DNA of 49,456 bases from Ignavibacteriales bacterium (GCA_026390595.1 JAPLFQ010000013.1:1-49456), one strand, 5' to 3'. Counted from the stretch's first letter, positions 33,857 through 43,788 are shown. Numbers and translations are program-made. The notes: generated by a model from the sequence alone, not told the origin.

Positions 33857-35215
33857 CTAGAACCGAACAAGGAGTGCCCCAATGAAACGGGTTTCCGATC
33901 TGACGAGATCGGGCGCCCAGTTCGCCGGCAAAGAAGTATTGGAGTAACCGTCTGGCGAAGTCACACCCCCAGGTCCGGCAAAGTACGGTACGTCTGCTTC
34001 CCGGTGGACGAGCTCGATGCGGAAGGTCAAGAAGTCATTTGGCATCCAATCGAGCGTGGTCGAGCAGTCCCATCCATGGAATTGATCGCCTGGATTGGCT
34101 GTGAATGGATGCGTTCCGGTCAGTCCTGAATTGATGGCCGGTATCGGATTTGCGTCCCCGGTCGGGTAGAGCACAAGATAGCGTCCCGGGTTGTTGATGT
34201 ACCCTCCTCCGATCGTCCAGCCCATGTGGTCGTTCGCAAACCAGATACGATTATAGATCATCCCGCTCAGAAAATACTGCCTTGGTCCATCGTTTCCGCT
34301 GAACCCACTCACGCCTCCCCCATTTTCGAATCCTGCATCTTGCGTGAAAGAGAAAGCAGCGCGGTTGATGCCCGCTCCCGGGTTGTTCACGTAGCGAATC
34401 TCCAGGCTGTTATCGGTATGAAATCGGACGCGATCGGGATGATCCTGGGTATCTGTGCCATAGTAGTTGTTCGAGAGAACCGACAGGGCCTCGGCGGGCC
34501 TCCACAGAATCTGACACCCTGCTCCAGGACCGCTGTTGAACTTCGCGTATGATTGCCAGCCGTTCACAAGCCAGAATTCGAGCTTCAATCGATCCGTCGG
34601 AAACGCCTGGACCCGAATGCCATTGAAAAACCAGGGCGTGTTGTCGGAGGTGAACGATGGCTGATACGCCCAGTTCTCTGCATTGTAGTATGAGAACAGG
34701 CCGACATATGACATGAAAAGACCGGCGTCGACATTAATGCCATGCCAAACATCGAAATGATAGCCCGCGTTCGACTCGCTCAAATAGCGATATGCGTTTG
34801 CGAGATCGAACTGCCCATGAAGGACACTGAAATCGTTTCGGGGAACGACTGTCGCCCGAGTTCCTAACTGAAGCAGGACAGAAGCGCGCACGTTGTCATA
34901 ATGGAAATCACCTCCGATTGCGGCAACTGAAATCTGAAACGTGTTATCGCGTGCAAGAGCCGTCGAACCGACCACAGTCTGATCGATCGGGTGTTGATTG
35001 GAGGCCGTATAGTTCACATCAAGAAGAAACCTTCCGGTGAAGTACTTGGAATCAAGCAGTTGGGTGTGCCGGCGGTCGTTCCCGTTGAGCCATGTAAAGT
35101 CTCCCCAGGCGAACGGTTCGCTGGCAACCTGTTCTGGAGAAGTTGTCTTTGCAGAATCGGTTTGGCCGAAACAAAGCGACGACATTGAGATCAAAGCAAG
35201 AACTAACCTTGTCAT
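33857..35215 (-). CDS. outer-membrane beta-barrel porin of the kdp locus
   Basis: 452 residues with a cleavable signal peptide (LVLALISMSSLCFGQ, residues 4-18). The mature protein is rich in aromatic residues with alternating strands (for example FLLDVNYTASNQHP, FHYDNVRASVLLQL, TIGGGYINNPGRYLV) and ends in a typical barrel-assembly signal, FIGALLVRF. It fits the beta-barrel porin-2 (OmpL-like) family, which is often found beside kdp genes. It probably lets K+ or small solutes cross the outer membrane. It lies between kdpB/orf64 and kdpD. Confidence 0.82.
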   Translation of the reverse strand: MTRLVLALISMSSLCFGQTDSAKTTSPEQVASEPFAWGDFTWLNGNDRRHTQLLDSKYFTGRFLLDVNYTASNQHPIDQTVVGSTALARDNTFQISVAAIGGDFHYDNVRASVLLQLGTRATVVPRNDFSVLHGQFDLANAYRYLSESNAGYHFDVWHGINVDAGLFMSYVGLFSYYNAENWAYQPSFTSDNTPWFFNGIRVQAFPTDRLKLEFWLVNGWQSYAKFNSGPGAGCQILWRPAEALSVLSNNYYGTDTQDHPDRVRFHTDNSLEIRYVNNPGAGINRAAFSFTQDAGFENGGGVSGFSGNDGPRQYFLSGMIYNRIWFANDHMGWTIGGGYINNPGRYLVLYPTGDANPIPAINSGLTGTHPFTANPGDQFHGWDCSTTLDWMPNDFLTFRIELVHREADVPYFAGPGGVTSPDGYSNTSLPANWAPDLVRSETRFIGALLVRF

Positions 35216-35342
35216 ATTCCCTTTCTGTGTGATTTTCTAGATGAAGGCATATGCCTATTCTCTGGTTCATTGGATCACATCTGAGCATTGTCAAATACCA
35301 TGACAAGAACACATTCGCCTTGGTATGGCACCGAAACGTCTC

Positions 35343-35537
35343 TCAGTGCCCCGCCTTCACGGTCCCTGTGTTCGCTGGATTTCCATACGGGGATGACTTC
35401 CATACAGGTAGATTGTCGGAGATTGTCTTGTGACTCAGCAACCCGAGGATGATCAGGACAATAATCAGAACGGCAAGCCAGGCAACCCTCGTTTTAAACC
35501 GCCGGAGAGGGTACGTTTCAATTTCAAGGGGGATCAT
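35343..35537 (-). CDS. small single-TM protein coupled to kdpB
   Basis: 64 residues with one hydrophobic helix ([17 protein letters not shown], about residues 19-35) flanked by basic residues and a short polar tail. Its start overlaps the kdpB stop by 4 bases (ATGA), so it is made with the pump. Family not recognised; it may be an accessory subunit in the KdpF style or a regulator of KdpB. The next 127 bases to the porin start hold nothing else. Confidence 0.65.
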   Translation of the reverse strand: MIPLEIETYPLRRFKTRVAWLAVLIIVLIILGLLSHKTISDNLPVWKSSPYGNPANTGTVKAGH

Positions 35538-37669
35538 GATAGATTGATTCCTTTCAGTACCATATCGATCAGCTTGATACCGAGAAATGGCGCGACAATG
35601 CCTCCGACTCCGTAAATGAGGAGATGCGTACGCAGCAGTTGCACGGCACTGACAGCCCGGTACTTCACCCCCTTGAGCGCGAGAGGAATCAGGGCCACAA
35701 TGACCAATGCATTAAAAATGACTGCGGAGAGAATTGCGCTTTGCGGGGTTGCGAGCCCCATGATATTGAGTGCATTCAGTGCTGGATAGGTCGTGGCGAA
35801 GGCCGCAGGAATGATCGCGAAGTACTTGGCAACGTCGTTTGCGATACTGAACGTCGTCAGTGTTCCGCGCGTCATCAGGAGCTGCTTGCCGATTTCAACG
35901 ATCTCAAGAAGTTTGGTCGGATTGCTGTCGAGGTCGATCATATTCGCGGCTTCGCGTGCGGACTGAGTTCCGGTGTTCATCGCGACAGCGACGTCGGCCT
36001 GAGCAAGGGCTGGCGCGTCGTTCGTTCCATCGCCGGTCATCGCGACAAGCCTACCCCCCATCTGGTAGTCACGGATGAGCTTCAGCTTGTCTTCCGGCGT
36101 GGCTTCGGCCAGAAAATCGTCAACCCCAGCTTCGGCAGCTATTGCTGTCGCGGTGAGCCTGTTGTCTCCGGTGATCATCACCGTCTTGATCCCCATTCTG
36201 CGCAGGTGCGCAAATCGCTCTTTGATACCACCTTTGACAATATCCTTCAAATGGATCACCCCCAGCACGTCTGTGTTCTCGACGACGACGAGAGGCGTTG
36301 CGCCCAATCGGCTTATTTCCTGTACGGCCTGTTGCACGGCGGGAGGAAACGCTCCTCCCTGTGCTTCGATGTACGCCTTGATCGCCTCTGCCGCCCCTTT
36401 CCGGATGATACGTCGCCCGTTCTTGCCTTCCGGTTGAAGATCGACGCCGCTCATGCGGGATTGGGCCGTGAACGGGACAAAATGTGCCGCAATATCGTGA
36501 ACCTCCCGGCCCCGCAAGCCGTACTTCTCTTTTGCGAGGATGACAATCGATCTCCCTTCCGGAGTCTCATCCGCCAGTGACGCCAGTTGCGCCGCGTCAG
36601 CCAGACGCTCCTTCGTGATTCCGGGTGCGGGAGTAAACTCGGTTGCCATACGATTGCCGAGCGTCACGGTTCCTGTCTTGTCAAGGAGAAGGACGTCGAC
36701 ATCACCCGCGGCTTCGATTGCGCGGCCGGACGTGGCAATCACGTTGTGACGGATCAATCGATCCATTCCAGCGATGCCGATTGCAGAGAGGAGCCCACCG
36801 ATGGTTGTTGGTATCAGGCAGACCAGGAGTGCGACTAAGACCGTCAACGAGACAGGGACACCTTGACCGACTGCGTGAACGCTGTAAATCGAGAACGGCA
36901 GGAGTGTTATGCACACGACCAGAAAGATGATTGTGAACGCTGCAAGGAGAATGTTGAGTGCAATCTCATTCGGCGTTTTCTGTCGCTTTGCACCTTCGAT
37001 CATTTTGATCATTCTATCGAGGAAGCCCCCGCCCGGCTCCGCCGTCACGCGCACCACCAGCCAGTCGGACAGGACTTTCGTCCCACCGGTGACCGCGCTC
37101 CTGTCGCCCCCCGACTCGCGAATGACCGGCGCACTCTCACCAGTGATTGCGCTTTCATCCACGGAAGCTACCCCTTCGATCACTTCACCATCGGCCGCAA
37201 TGATGTCACCCGCCTCAACAAGCATCACATCATGTTGTTTCAACGACACAGACGAGACGAGAGAGAAATCAGATCCCCACTTGGGTTTGTGCAGCATTTT
37301 CGCCGTTGTGTCTTTGCGGGCACGTCGCAATGCTTCGGCCTGCGCCTTTCCACGCCCTTCCGCGAGAGCCTCTGAGAAATTGGCAAAGAGCACGGTAAAC
37401 CATAGCCAGAGCGAGACGCTGCCGATGTACCAGGCAGGAGCCTCCCCGCTTCCGGCCAGTGCCTGGATCCAGAGGACAGTGGTCAGCACACTTCCCACCT
37501 CGACGACGAACATCACGGGGTTTTTGGCCATCGATCGCGGATTGAGTTTCACAAAGGAATCAGTCAGGGCACGGCGGTACATCTCACCGGTCAGTCCTTC
37601 CGGCTTCTTGAGCTGCTGAATCCCCTGCGTTCCAAGGTTCACCTGATCATGTTTCGTTTGCGTCACCAT
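35534..37669 (-). CDS. kdpB: potassium-transporting ATPase ATP-binding subunit KdpB
   Basis: 711 residues. It is a P-type ATPase with the phosphorylation motif [10 protein letters not shown], the TGES actuator loop ([10 protein letters not shown]), hinge [15 protein letters not shown] and membrane segments around [19 protein letters not shown]. It powers high-affinity K+ uptake through KdpA. The ATG is one base after the kdpA stop; orf64 overlaps its end. Confidence 0.97.
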   Translation of the reverse strand: MVTQTKHDQVNLGTQGIQQLKKPEGLTGEMYRRALTDSFVKLNPRSMAKNPVMFVVEVGSVLTTVLWIQALAGSGEAPAWYIGSVSLWLWFTVLFANFSEALAEGRGKAQAEALRRARKDTTAKMLHKPKWGSDFSLVSSVSLKQHDVMLVEAGDIIAADGEVIEGVASVDESAITGESAPVIRESGGDRSAVTGGTKVLSDWLVVRVTAEPGGGFLDRMIKMIEGAKRQKTPNEIALNILLAAFTIIFLVVCITLLPFSIYSVHAVGQGVPVSLTVLVALLVCLIPTTIGGLLSAIGIAGMDRLIRHNVIATSGRAIEAAGDVDVLLLDKTGTVTLGNRMATEFTPAPGITKERLADAAQLASLADETPEGRSIVILAKEKYGLRGREVHDIAAHFVPFTAQSRMSGVDLQPEGKNGRRIIRKGAAEAIKAYIEAQGGAFPPAVQQAVQEISRLGATPLVVVENTDVLGVIHLKDIVKGGIKERFAHLRRMGIKTVMITGDNRLTATAIAAEAGVDDFLAEATPEDKLKLIRDYQMGGRLVAMTGDGTNDAPALAQADVAVAMNTGTQSAREAANMIDLDSNPTKLLEIVEIGKQLLMTRGTLTTFSIANDVAKYFAIIPAAFATTYPALNALNIMGLATPQSAILSAVIFNALVIVALIPLALKGVKYRAVSAVQLLRTHLLIYGVGGIVAPFLGIKLIDMVLKGINLS

Positions 37670-37670
37670 G

Positions 37671-39413
37671 TTATTGCACCATCATGAAATGTTCGACAAT
37701 TGGTCCCAACGCGAGTGCCGGGAGGAAATTCAGGGCTCCGACGATGAGGACGACAGCAATCAGCCAGAAAATGAACAGAGGTCCGTACGTGGGAAGTGTC
37801 CCCTCCGATGCAGGGATCATTTTTTTCCGAACCAGTGAGCCGGCAAGGGCAAGCGTGGGAACTGCGAGCCAGTACCGGCCGATAAGCATCGCAATGCCGC
37901 CCGTGAGATTATAGAAAGGGGTATTGGCTCCGATTCCGGCGAACGCACTTCCATTGTTGTTCCCCTGAGAGCTGAACAAGTAGAGTACTTCGCTGAAGCC
38001 GTGTGCCCCCGGATTGAAGATGGTGGCCTTGCCGGCATCCATCAGGAGTCCGAGCGCTGTCAACCCCAACACAGTCAGAGGCATGATCAGGATGAGGAGC
38101 GACGCCATCTTCATTTCGTATGCCTCGATCTTATGGCCCAGGTATTCCGGAGTACGTCCCACAAGCAGTCCGGCGACGAAGACAGCGACGATGACGAAGA
38201 TCAGCATTCCGTACAATCCAGACCCTACGCCACCAAAGACCACCTCGCCCAGTTGCATCATCACGAGCGTGACCATGCCTCCGAGAGGCATGTACGAGTC
38301 GTGCATCGAATTCACCGAGCCATTCGATGCCGCAGTCGTCGCGGTCGCCCAGATAGTCGAGTTCACGATACCGAAGCGGACCTCCTTCCCTTCCATGTTT
38401 CCGCCTGCCTGCAGCGCGCTTGCGTGCTGATCGACTCCGATTCTGGTAAACGCCGGATTTCCGCTCTGCTCAGCCCATGTTGCGAGCGCGAGAAATGCGA
38501 CCAGAATAATTGTCATTGCGGCGATAAATGCCCAGCCCTGACGAGTGTCTCCCACCATGACGCCGAACGTGTGGCAGAGGGCAGCGGCAATGAGAAGGAT
38601 CGAGAGCATCTCGAGGAAATTCGAGAGCGGTGTGGGGTTTTCAAACGGATGCGCCGAATTCACATTGAAGAAGCCTCCGCCATTCGTCCCCAGCTGCTTG
38701 ATCGCGACTTGCGAGGCCGCCGGACCCATCGCGATGACTTGCTCCGTCACGTTCGCACCGCTGGTATCTGCAGTCGGTTCGACTACTGAAACGGATGTGT
38801 ACGTCGAAAAATTCTGAATGACGCCCTGCGAAACGAGAATGAGGGCGAGGACGACAGAGAGAGGAAGGAGGATATAAACGACGCTTCGAGTCATATCCAC
38901 CCAAAAATTGCCCAGGGTCTTCATAGAGTGACGCGCAATCCCGCGGATAAAGAGTGCGAGCACGGCCATACCGGTTCCAGCCGATACAAAATTCTGCACG
39001 GTAAGCCCAAGCATCTGCGTGAGGTAGCTCATCGTCGTTTCACCGCCGTAACCCTGCCAGTTGGTGTTGGACGCAAAACTGACGGCGGTATTGAAGGAAG
39101 AATCGGGACTGACGGCACTAAGGCTTTGCGGGTTCCATGGCAGGTATTGCTGAAGGCGCTGCAGCGCGTAGACAACGAATAGCCCGACGATGTTACATAA
39201 TAGCATGGCAACGGTGTTGGCCTTCCAATCCATTTCTTCATCCGGATTGATCCTGGCGAGCCGGTACATGAAGCGCTCCACCGGACCCAGGATAGGATCT
39301 AGAAACGTGCGCTCGCGTTGGAAGACGCGGGCCATAAAAGCTCCGAGGGGTTTCGCAAGCGCCAGTAGCACCACTATAAAGAAGACGATTTGAAGAATTC
39401 CGTTGAATGTCAT
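37671..39413 (-). CDS. kdpA: potassium-transporting ATPase K+-channel subunit KdpA
   Basis: 580 residues with about ten transmembrane helices and the selectivity-filter-like loops typical of KdpA ([71 protein letters not shown]). It forms the K+ path in the inner membrane. The start overlaps the kdpF stop by 4 bases. Confidence 0.97.
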   Translation of the reverse strand: MTFNGILQIVFFIVVLLALAKPLGAFMARVFQRERTFLDPILGPVERFMYRLARINPDEEMDWKANTVAMLLCNIVGLFVVYALQRLQQYLPWNPQSLSAVSPDSSFNTAVSFASNTNWQGYGGETTMSYLTQMLGLTVQNFVSAGTGMAVLALFIRGIARHSMKTLGNFWVDMTRSVVYILLPLSVVLALILVSQGVIQNFSTYTSVSVVEPTADTSGANVTEQVIAMGPAASQVAIKQLGTNGGGFFNVNSAHPFENPTPLSNFLEMLSILLIAAALCHTFGVMVGDTRQGWAFIAAMTIILVAFLALATWAEQSGNPAFTRIGVDQHASALQAGGNMEGKEVRFGIVNSTIWATATTAASNGSVNSMHDSYMPLGGMVTLVMMQLGEVVFGGVGSGLYGMLIFVIVAVFVAGLLVGRTPEYLGHKIEAYEMKMASLLILIMPLTVLGLTALGLLMDAGKATIFNPGAHGFSEVLYLFSSQGNNNGSAFAGIGANTPFYNLTGGIAMLIGRYWLAVPTLALAGSLVRKKMIPASEGTLPTYGPLFIFWLIAVVLIVGALNFLPALALGPIVEHFMMVQ

Positions 39414-39502
39414 TCGAAGATCTCCGGCCTAAGCAGCGCAACAAAGAGATAGACCAGCAATCCAAGCGATATGATGCCGGCTATAAGATAGAACCAGTTC
39501 AT
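39410..39502 (-). CDS. kdpF: KdpF small subunit
   Basis: 30 residues, a single hydrophobic helix (from MNWFYLIAGIISLGLLVYLF to a short LRPEIFE tail), the size and pattern of KdpF, which stabilises the KdpABC complex. Both ends overlap neighbours by 4 bases (orf37 stop at 39499, kdpA start at 39413). Too short for most gene callers. Confidence 0.85.
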   Translation of the reverse strand: MNWFYLIAGIISLGLLVYLFVALLRPEIFE

Positions 39503-39612
39503 GAGTTACCCCCCGAGTTATCCCTTTGTAGAACTTCACACATCTTCATGAGACCCCACGTGAGCGCAAAGAACACTACGACGGCTCCGAGATAGACGAG
39601 ATCCATGATCAT
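39499..39612 (-). CDS. small membrane peptide between kdpC and kdpF
   Basis: 37 residues: a hydrophobic helix (LVYLGAVVVFFALTWGL) then a polar tail with one cysteine (KMCEVLQRDN). It is chained by 4-base overlaps to kdpC (stop 39609-39611) and kdpF (start 39502), so its translation is built into the operon. Similar tiny ORFs precede kdpF in other bacteria, from memory; no function is known to me. An internal ATG at 39604-39606 is an alternative start. Confidence 0.7.
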   Translation of the reverse strand: MIMDLVYLGAVVVFFALTWGLMKMCEVLQRDNSGGNS

Positions 39613-40202
39613 TGTGCCTCCGAGGTTGATTTCATTTCATCAAGCGCGACGTTCAGTTTGAGAACATTCACACGAGGTTCTCCGAGAATCCCCAATGTCC
39701 GGCCCTCGCTGTGTTGATTCACCAACGATTTGACCTCTCCTTCACTCACGCGCCGTGATCGTGCCACCCTCGGCACCTGATAGAGTGCTGCTGCGACAGA
39801 GATGTGAGGATCGAGGCCGCTGCCGGAGGCGGTCACGAGGTCGACGGGGACAGGTTCGGCATTCTGCGGATCGGCATCCCTCAGTTCTTTCACCCTCTTC
39901 CCGGTCGCATCGAGGAGAGCCGGATTGAGTGGACCGTAGTTCGATCCCGTCGAAGCCGCCGCGTTATATGCGTACGGCGACGTTGCCGATGGCCGGCTCC
40001 AGAAGTACTTCGGGCTGCTGAACGGCTGACCGATCAACTCGGAACCGATTGCCTTGCCTTCCTTCATGAGCATACTTCCATTCGCCTTGCGCGGAAACAT
40101 CAACTGGGCGAGACCGGTGACGATAAACGGATAGACCAAACCGGTGAGAACCGTGAACAACAGAATCACAATGACGGACGTTCGTACAGATTTCAGAAAC
40201 AT
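39609..40202 (-). CDS. kdpC: potassium-transporting ATPase subunit KdpC
   Basis: 197 residues. One N-terminal transmembrane helix (about 8-30, VIVILLFTVLTGLVYPF) and a periplasmic domain with SELIGQPFSSPKYFWSRPSA, DLVTASGSGLDPHIS and LNVALDEM near the end, all KdpC hallmarks. It assists ATP-dependent K+ transport by KdpB. Here it is the first gene of the operon, ahead of kdpF-kdpA-kdpB, instead of last. Confidence 0.96.
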   Translation of the reverse strand: MFLKSVRTSVIVILLFTVLTGLVYPFIVTGLAQLMFPRKANGSMLMKEGKAIGSELIGQPFSSPKYFWSRPSATSPYAYNAAASTGSNYGPLNPALLDATGKRVKELRDADPQNAEPVPVDLVTASGSGLDPHISVAAALYQVPRVARSRRVSEGEVKSLVNQHSEGRTLGILGEPRVNVLKLNVALDEMKSTSEAQ

Positions 40203-40452
40203 GCACTTGCCTCATGTAGGAGTAATTGACTTTCCATTTGCCTTTGTGCACAGATCAGTGAATCAGGAATGCTTCTTTTTCCTGAATTAAAAATGCAGGA
40301 TATGGCTCGTAACCACAATGAAGGAGGCGTAAAGAAGGGGGGAAAAGCTGTAAAGAAATTGTAAGAAGATGACGCTAACGATGGTCGAGCGACTGAATGT
40401 CGGATGAACGAGAGAAGTGATGCACTCTATGTGCGCTTTTCTCCGATCCTGG
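40203..40452. other. kdp upstream region, no gene
   Basis: 250 bases between kdpC and the decayed GIY-YIG copy. It should hold the kdp promoter. A direct repeat (40349-40364) is the only regulatory candidate; no near-consensus -35/-10 pair is evident, as expected for an activator-dependent promoter. Confidence 0.5.
40349..40364 (-). promoter_or_regulatory. candidate KdpE operator
   Basis: On the minus strand TTACAATTTCTTTACA contains two TTACA words with an 11-base period, the spacing used by OmpR-family regulators, in an A/T-rich setting similar to known KdpE sites. A third related word (TTTACG) follows about 20 bases downstream. The site is about 150 bases ahead of the kdpC start. Only pattern evidence. 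Confidence 0.4.
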
Positions 40453-40719
40453 GTTGGATCAGTTGAAGAGATTCGCGAAGAAGAAAAGACAGTATAAGCC
40501 AGCCAAAAAAATACTCACGCCCGCCTGCCTCTGGAATTGCCCGAGGCGGGCAGGCAAAGGCGCTAAGCCGCAAAGGATGAACACAACTATCGTTTCTTTT
40601 GGCGACTTTGCGGCTTGGCGTGAGTCTCTCTTTTCTTAAGAAGTGTTTTTGAGATAGGCTCTAGGACAAGCGGCAGACCCTCAAGACAGCAACGCCCAAG
40701 TGATGAACTTGGGCGTCTC
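40453..40719 (+). pseudogene. decayed 3' end of a GIY-YIG gene, split by an insertion
   Basis: 40453-40490 matches 29858-29895 of the intact GIY-YIG gene (GTTGGATCAGTTGAAGAG and on, three differences) and 40663-40719 matches 29899-29955, including the terminator hairpin (40693-40715). Between them 172 bases are inserted. Only the last 27 or so codons of the gene were ever present here or remain. Confidence 0.8.
40513..40625. repeat. miniature inverted-repeat insertion
   Basis: Outer arms ACTCACGCC (40513-40521) and GGCGTGAGT (40617-40625), and inner arms CGCTAAGCCGCAAAG (40561-40575) and CTTTGCGGCTTGGCG (40606-40620). The left half also has a GCCTGCC/GGCAGGC hairpin. It lies within the 172-base insert in the GIY-YIG remnant. 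The inner arm resembles the inverted repeat at 24084-24174. Confidence 0.75.
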
Positions 40720-40804
40720 GTTTACAGCGAAGCGCTATCGATTCGCCTGACATCGATGATCGTCAATGGCGTATGAGCCCCTGTTGTGCGTTTATTTCTT
40801 GTTT

Positions 40805-41737
40805 TTAAACGACCTTTATTGCCACTCCTCCCCTTTTATGTCCTTTGCCAACATACCTGTGAGCTTCGACAAGCTCTTCAAATGGATAGCATCTGTCAAT
40901 AACAGGTTTGATATGTCCAGCTTCAACCAACTCTTTGATCAAAGCAAGGCGTTTGGAGTCCAACAGGAGCGCTCCATCATCAATTGATGCGTATTTCCCT
41001 CCCGGAGCAAGAGCTTTTTTACACGCCTCTTTCAGTTTTGATGTTTTGCTTTTGCCAACGGCATCAAGTATAAAATCGTATTGTACCCCCGGGTTGAGCG
41101 TATCCACTCTGGTATAATCAATGACAGCGTCTGCTCCCAGAGATTTCACCAACTCCATATTTGCCGTGCTGCATACCGCTGTAATGCTGGCCCCCAAGTA
41201 CTTCGCATATTGAATTGCCGTTGTTCCAGTTGTTCCAGAAGCTCCATAGACAAGCACTTTTTGTCCACGTTGGATATTCCCCTTTTCCATAAATTGAAGT
41301 GCGAGAAGCCCACCATAACCAACCATGGTAGCCTCTTCATAGGAGATATTCGTCGGCTTCAACGCCAGGCACCCATGCGTTGAATCTGTCTCTTTCATGC
41401 ATTTGTACTCGGCATACGCACCAAGATCAAATCCGGTAAGCCCATAGACCTGGTCACCTGTTTTGAATCTCTTAGCGTCTTTCCCCGTTGACTCAATCTC
41501 TCCTGCCAACACCAATCCTATGATGGGCTTTCTCGGTCTCGTCAAACCCATCATGAGGCGAAATGGTATGAGAACTCGGATAGGGACTTGAGAACTTCGG
41601 ATGAAAATATCACTTGCCGTCACCGCTGTCGCAAGTATCTTTATGAGTACTTCATCATCCTTTGGCGCAGGTTTCTCTGCGTCTTTGAGCTGAAGAACTT
41701 CCGGCGGTCCGTATTTCGTGCAGACAATGGCTTTCAA
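40805..41737 (-). CDS. NAD(P)-dependent MDR-family oxidoreductase (quinone reductase-like)
   Basis: 310 residues. GroES-like N-terminal half starting with an IVCTKYGPPEVLQL stretch, then a nucleotide-binding fold with VLVYGASGTTGTTAIQYAKY. The zinc ligands of classical alcohol dehydrogenases are missing, so it belongs to the zinc-free quinone oxidoreductase branch. It ends in the signature HRYVGKGHKRGGVAIKV. The start is a TTG at 41735-41737 with GGAGA 6 bases upstream; the paralogs use ATG at the same place. It lies 23 bases after the S41 peptidase. Substrate unknown. It is one of three paralogs in this stretch. Confidence 0.88.
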   Translation of the reverse strand: MKAIVCTKYGPPEVLQLKDAEKPAPKDDEVLIKILATAVTASDIFIRSSQVPIRVLIPFRLMMGLTRPRKPIIGLVLAGEIESTGKDAKRFKTGDQVYGLTGFDLGAYAEYKCMKETDSTHGCLALKPTNISYEEATMVGYGGLLALQFMEKGNIQRGQKVLVYGASGTTGTTAIQYAKYLGASITAVCSTANMELVKSLGADAVIDYTRVDTLNPGVQYDFILDAVGKSKTSKLKEACKKALAPGGKYASIDDGALLLDSKRLALIKELVEAGHIKPVIDRCYPFEELVEAHRYVGKGHKRGGVAIKVV

Positions 41738-41760
41738 AGGAATCTCCGATATATCTGAGA

Positions 41761-42807
41761 CTATTGTGATTTCCTGATGATTTCAATCCCCTTTTCCAAT
41801 ATTCTGTCAATTCCGTTCGCTGAATCAGCGGCTGTTGTCAGTACAGGTATATCAGGAAACACACCGGCGCCTTCAATGATGCGACCTTGAGCGTCCGCTT
41901 CTATTTCTGTCGACAACCGGTACGTCCACCCGTTTGGTAATTCCCTGAATATGGGATTGCCAACGCCGCCACCCGTCGTATCGCCGGCGATGGTGACGTT
42001 TGGCAGAACCTGCATCGCCATGACAAACATTTCTGCAGAACTCGAAGTGGCGCGGCTCGTAAGAACGACGACGGGTTTAAGAAATTGATACGATCCTTTC
42101 GGTTCAATCGAAGAGCTTTTCCAGGAAGAATAATCGTCCTTCCCCGGTCCGTTCTTCTGGCGACGGTACGAATACACGCGCGATTGATCGGCAAAGCGGC
42201 CTGCTACCGTTTCTGCATTGATGCTGTTGCCGCCGCTATTCCCGCGAACATCGATGATGATACCCTTCTTATCCTTCCATTGCGAAAGTATGTCATCGAT
42301 CACGAGATAGCGCGAATCTGCCATCGTTAGTCCTTCTCCCTGCCCGCTGAATGTGGGAATGATCATATATCCGATGTCGGTATCCTGACATGTTCGATAT
42401 TCAATAAGAGAATTCTGTGGGGCTCCGCATTGGACATACTTGCAGACATTGATCATTCTCCTGCTGGGATAAGAAGCAGGGATCATGGTTTTCCAGTACA
42501 CATCACCCATAGGAGTGTACAACGTAACGTGCATATCGTTGATGCCGAGAACGATATTTGAGAGCATAGTAAAAAGCTGTCGATCGGGGGTGGATGGGGA
42601 TATCTGCGGGCGGTACAATGCATAGACCGAATCCCAGTTGATGTGTCGCAGAGAGAACTGTGCGTAGTACCTGTCAAAATCTTTCCAGAATATCTCGAAG
42701 TTCTTGTCCGGCACGTTTACCGGATCGGGTTCCAGGATCATTTTCTCGCACCCGTACAATGCGAAAAGCAGAACGAGAATACCGAAAGAGCGTATCATCC
42801 TGGTCAT
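41761..42807 (-). CDS. S41-family peptidase lipoprotein
   Basis: 348 residues. Signal peptide with lipobox LYGCEK (cysteine about residue 20). The C-terminal processing-protease fold shows GIIIDVRGNSGGNS and the catalytic serine region LTSRATSSSAEMFV, then GDTTGGGVGNP. No PDZ domain is obvious. It would cleave peptides or proteins in the periplasm or on the outer membrane. Its start overlaps the stop of the outer-membrane protein gene by 4 bases. Confidence 0.88.
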   Translation of the reverse strand: MTRMIRSFGILVLLFALYGCEKMILEPDPVNVPDKNFEIFWKDFDRYYAQFSLRHINWDSVYALYRPQISPSTPDRQLFTMLSNIVLGINDMHVTLYTPMGDVYWKTMIPASYPSRRMINVCKYVQCGAPQNSLIEYRTCQDTDIGYMIIPTFSGQGEGLTMADSRYLVIDDILSQWKDKKGIIIDVRGNSGGNSINAETVAGRFADQSRVYSYRRQKNGPGKDDYSSWKSSSIEPKGSYQFLKPVVVLTSRATSSSAEMFVMAMQVLPNVTIAGDTTGGGVGNPIFRELPNGWTYRLSTEIEADAQGRIIEGAGVFPDIPVLTTAADSANGIDRILEKGIEIIRKSQ

Positions 42808-43661
42808 AGTTTCACCGTCAGGCCAAGGAGGACTTGATTGTTCAGAACCCGCGCACGGAACAAATCCTGATACTGTGCAAAGGAATAGTACAACAGGCGA
42901 TACTGCAGGTCAAAGGCGATATGATTACTTACAAAGAATATGTATGAAACATCTGCCTGCACCTCAAAGAATCTGTTGAAGGTGACAAAGTCTCCTTTTG
43001 TAAATAGTTGCCATAGAAGGCTTTGCTCGAAATCAACATTGTCAAATTTCTCGCTCACATTGGCGTTGTAGCGATCGGTAAGAAGAACATAGGAGACGCA
43101 GGGAATATTTATCCCTACTCTCAGGAGATTGTTTGATTCTTTCTCAAGAGAAGTCTCTGTGAGAAGGTGGATTCCAAGTCCAGTCATTTGTTCTGCTGAC
43201 ATGTGGTTTTTGTCCTGCAGGACATAGTGGTTTCTCAGATTAAGAATGCTGGACAACCTGAGGCCAAGAAAGCCAGTGGTGTTATAATCATCAAGCGCTG
43301 TAACTTTCTTTTCAAACGAGTATTCAACATTCAGATTCAGGTTTTTGATGTAGTGCGATACCGCCACATCATTAGTGACTTTGGTGATTGAAGAATTCAA
43401 TTCGGTGTTGTCATAGGAGAATAAGACGGTATGCCGGTTTTCTAAACCACGGAAACGATACGTGAACGCTAATGGAATCTGTGTACCTCGATACATAAGG
43501 GGCGACATCATTTCGTCACGCACAGTGCGGGAACTGAGACCGGAAGAAAGCGTCAACCAATGTTGAGGTGCAATCGGTATCATGGGGGTGGATTCCTGCG
43601 AAAAGGACGTGCGCATGGAAATGAGCGCCAACGATATTACGAGGATTGACCTGTAACTCAT
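42804..43661 (-). CDS. predicted outer-membrane beta-barrel protein
   Basis: 285 residues with a signal peptide (ILVISLALISMRTSFSQ) and about ten to twelve alternating strands rich in Y, F, L and N (for example HTVLFSYDNTELNSS, LNLNVEYSFEKK, LLRVGINIPCVSYVLL), ending NNQVLLGLTVKL. No family is recognised. Coupled to the S41 peptidase by a 4-base overlap, so the two may act together at the outer membrane. Confidence 0.72.
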   Translation of the reverse strand: MSYRSILVISLALISMRTSFSQESTPMIPIAPQHWLTLSSGLSSRTVRDEMMSPLMYRGTQIPLAFTYRFRGLENRHTVLFSYDNTELNSSITKVTNDVAVSHYIKNLNLNVEYSFEKKVTALDDYNTTGFLGLRLSSILNLRNHYVLQDKNHMSAEQMTGLGIHLLTETSLEKESNNLLRVGINIPCVSYVLLTDRYNANVSEKFDNVDFEQSLLWQLFTKGDFVTFNRFFEVQADVSYIFFVSNHIAFDLQYRLLYYSFAQYQDLFRARVLNNQVLLGLTVKL

Positions 43662-43724
43662 AGAGTGTCCTCAGTTTGTCCGACAAAGCAACAGAAGAAT
43701 ATTCATTCGATGCTTGCGTTGCTT

Positions 43725-43775
43725 GCCTAACGATCGTTTCAGCTGCGTCGCGGAGCAAAGCGGAAACTACTGCAG
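43725..43775 (-). other. conserved element downstream of MDR gene 2
   Basis: On the minus strand GCTCCGC, then eight bases, then TGAAAC and ATCGTTAGGC. A related string (GCTCCGC, eight bases, TGAAAC, CAATCGCTAG) follows the third MDR gene at about 44841-44875. The CGTTAGGC end recalls integron attC cores, but no complete attC fold is visible. Confidence 0.35.
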
Positions 43776-43788
43776 ATGCACATCGGTG

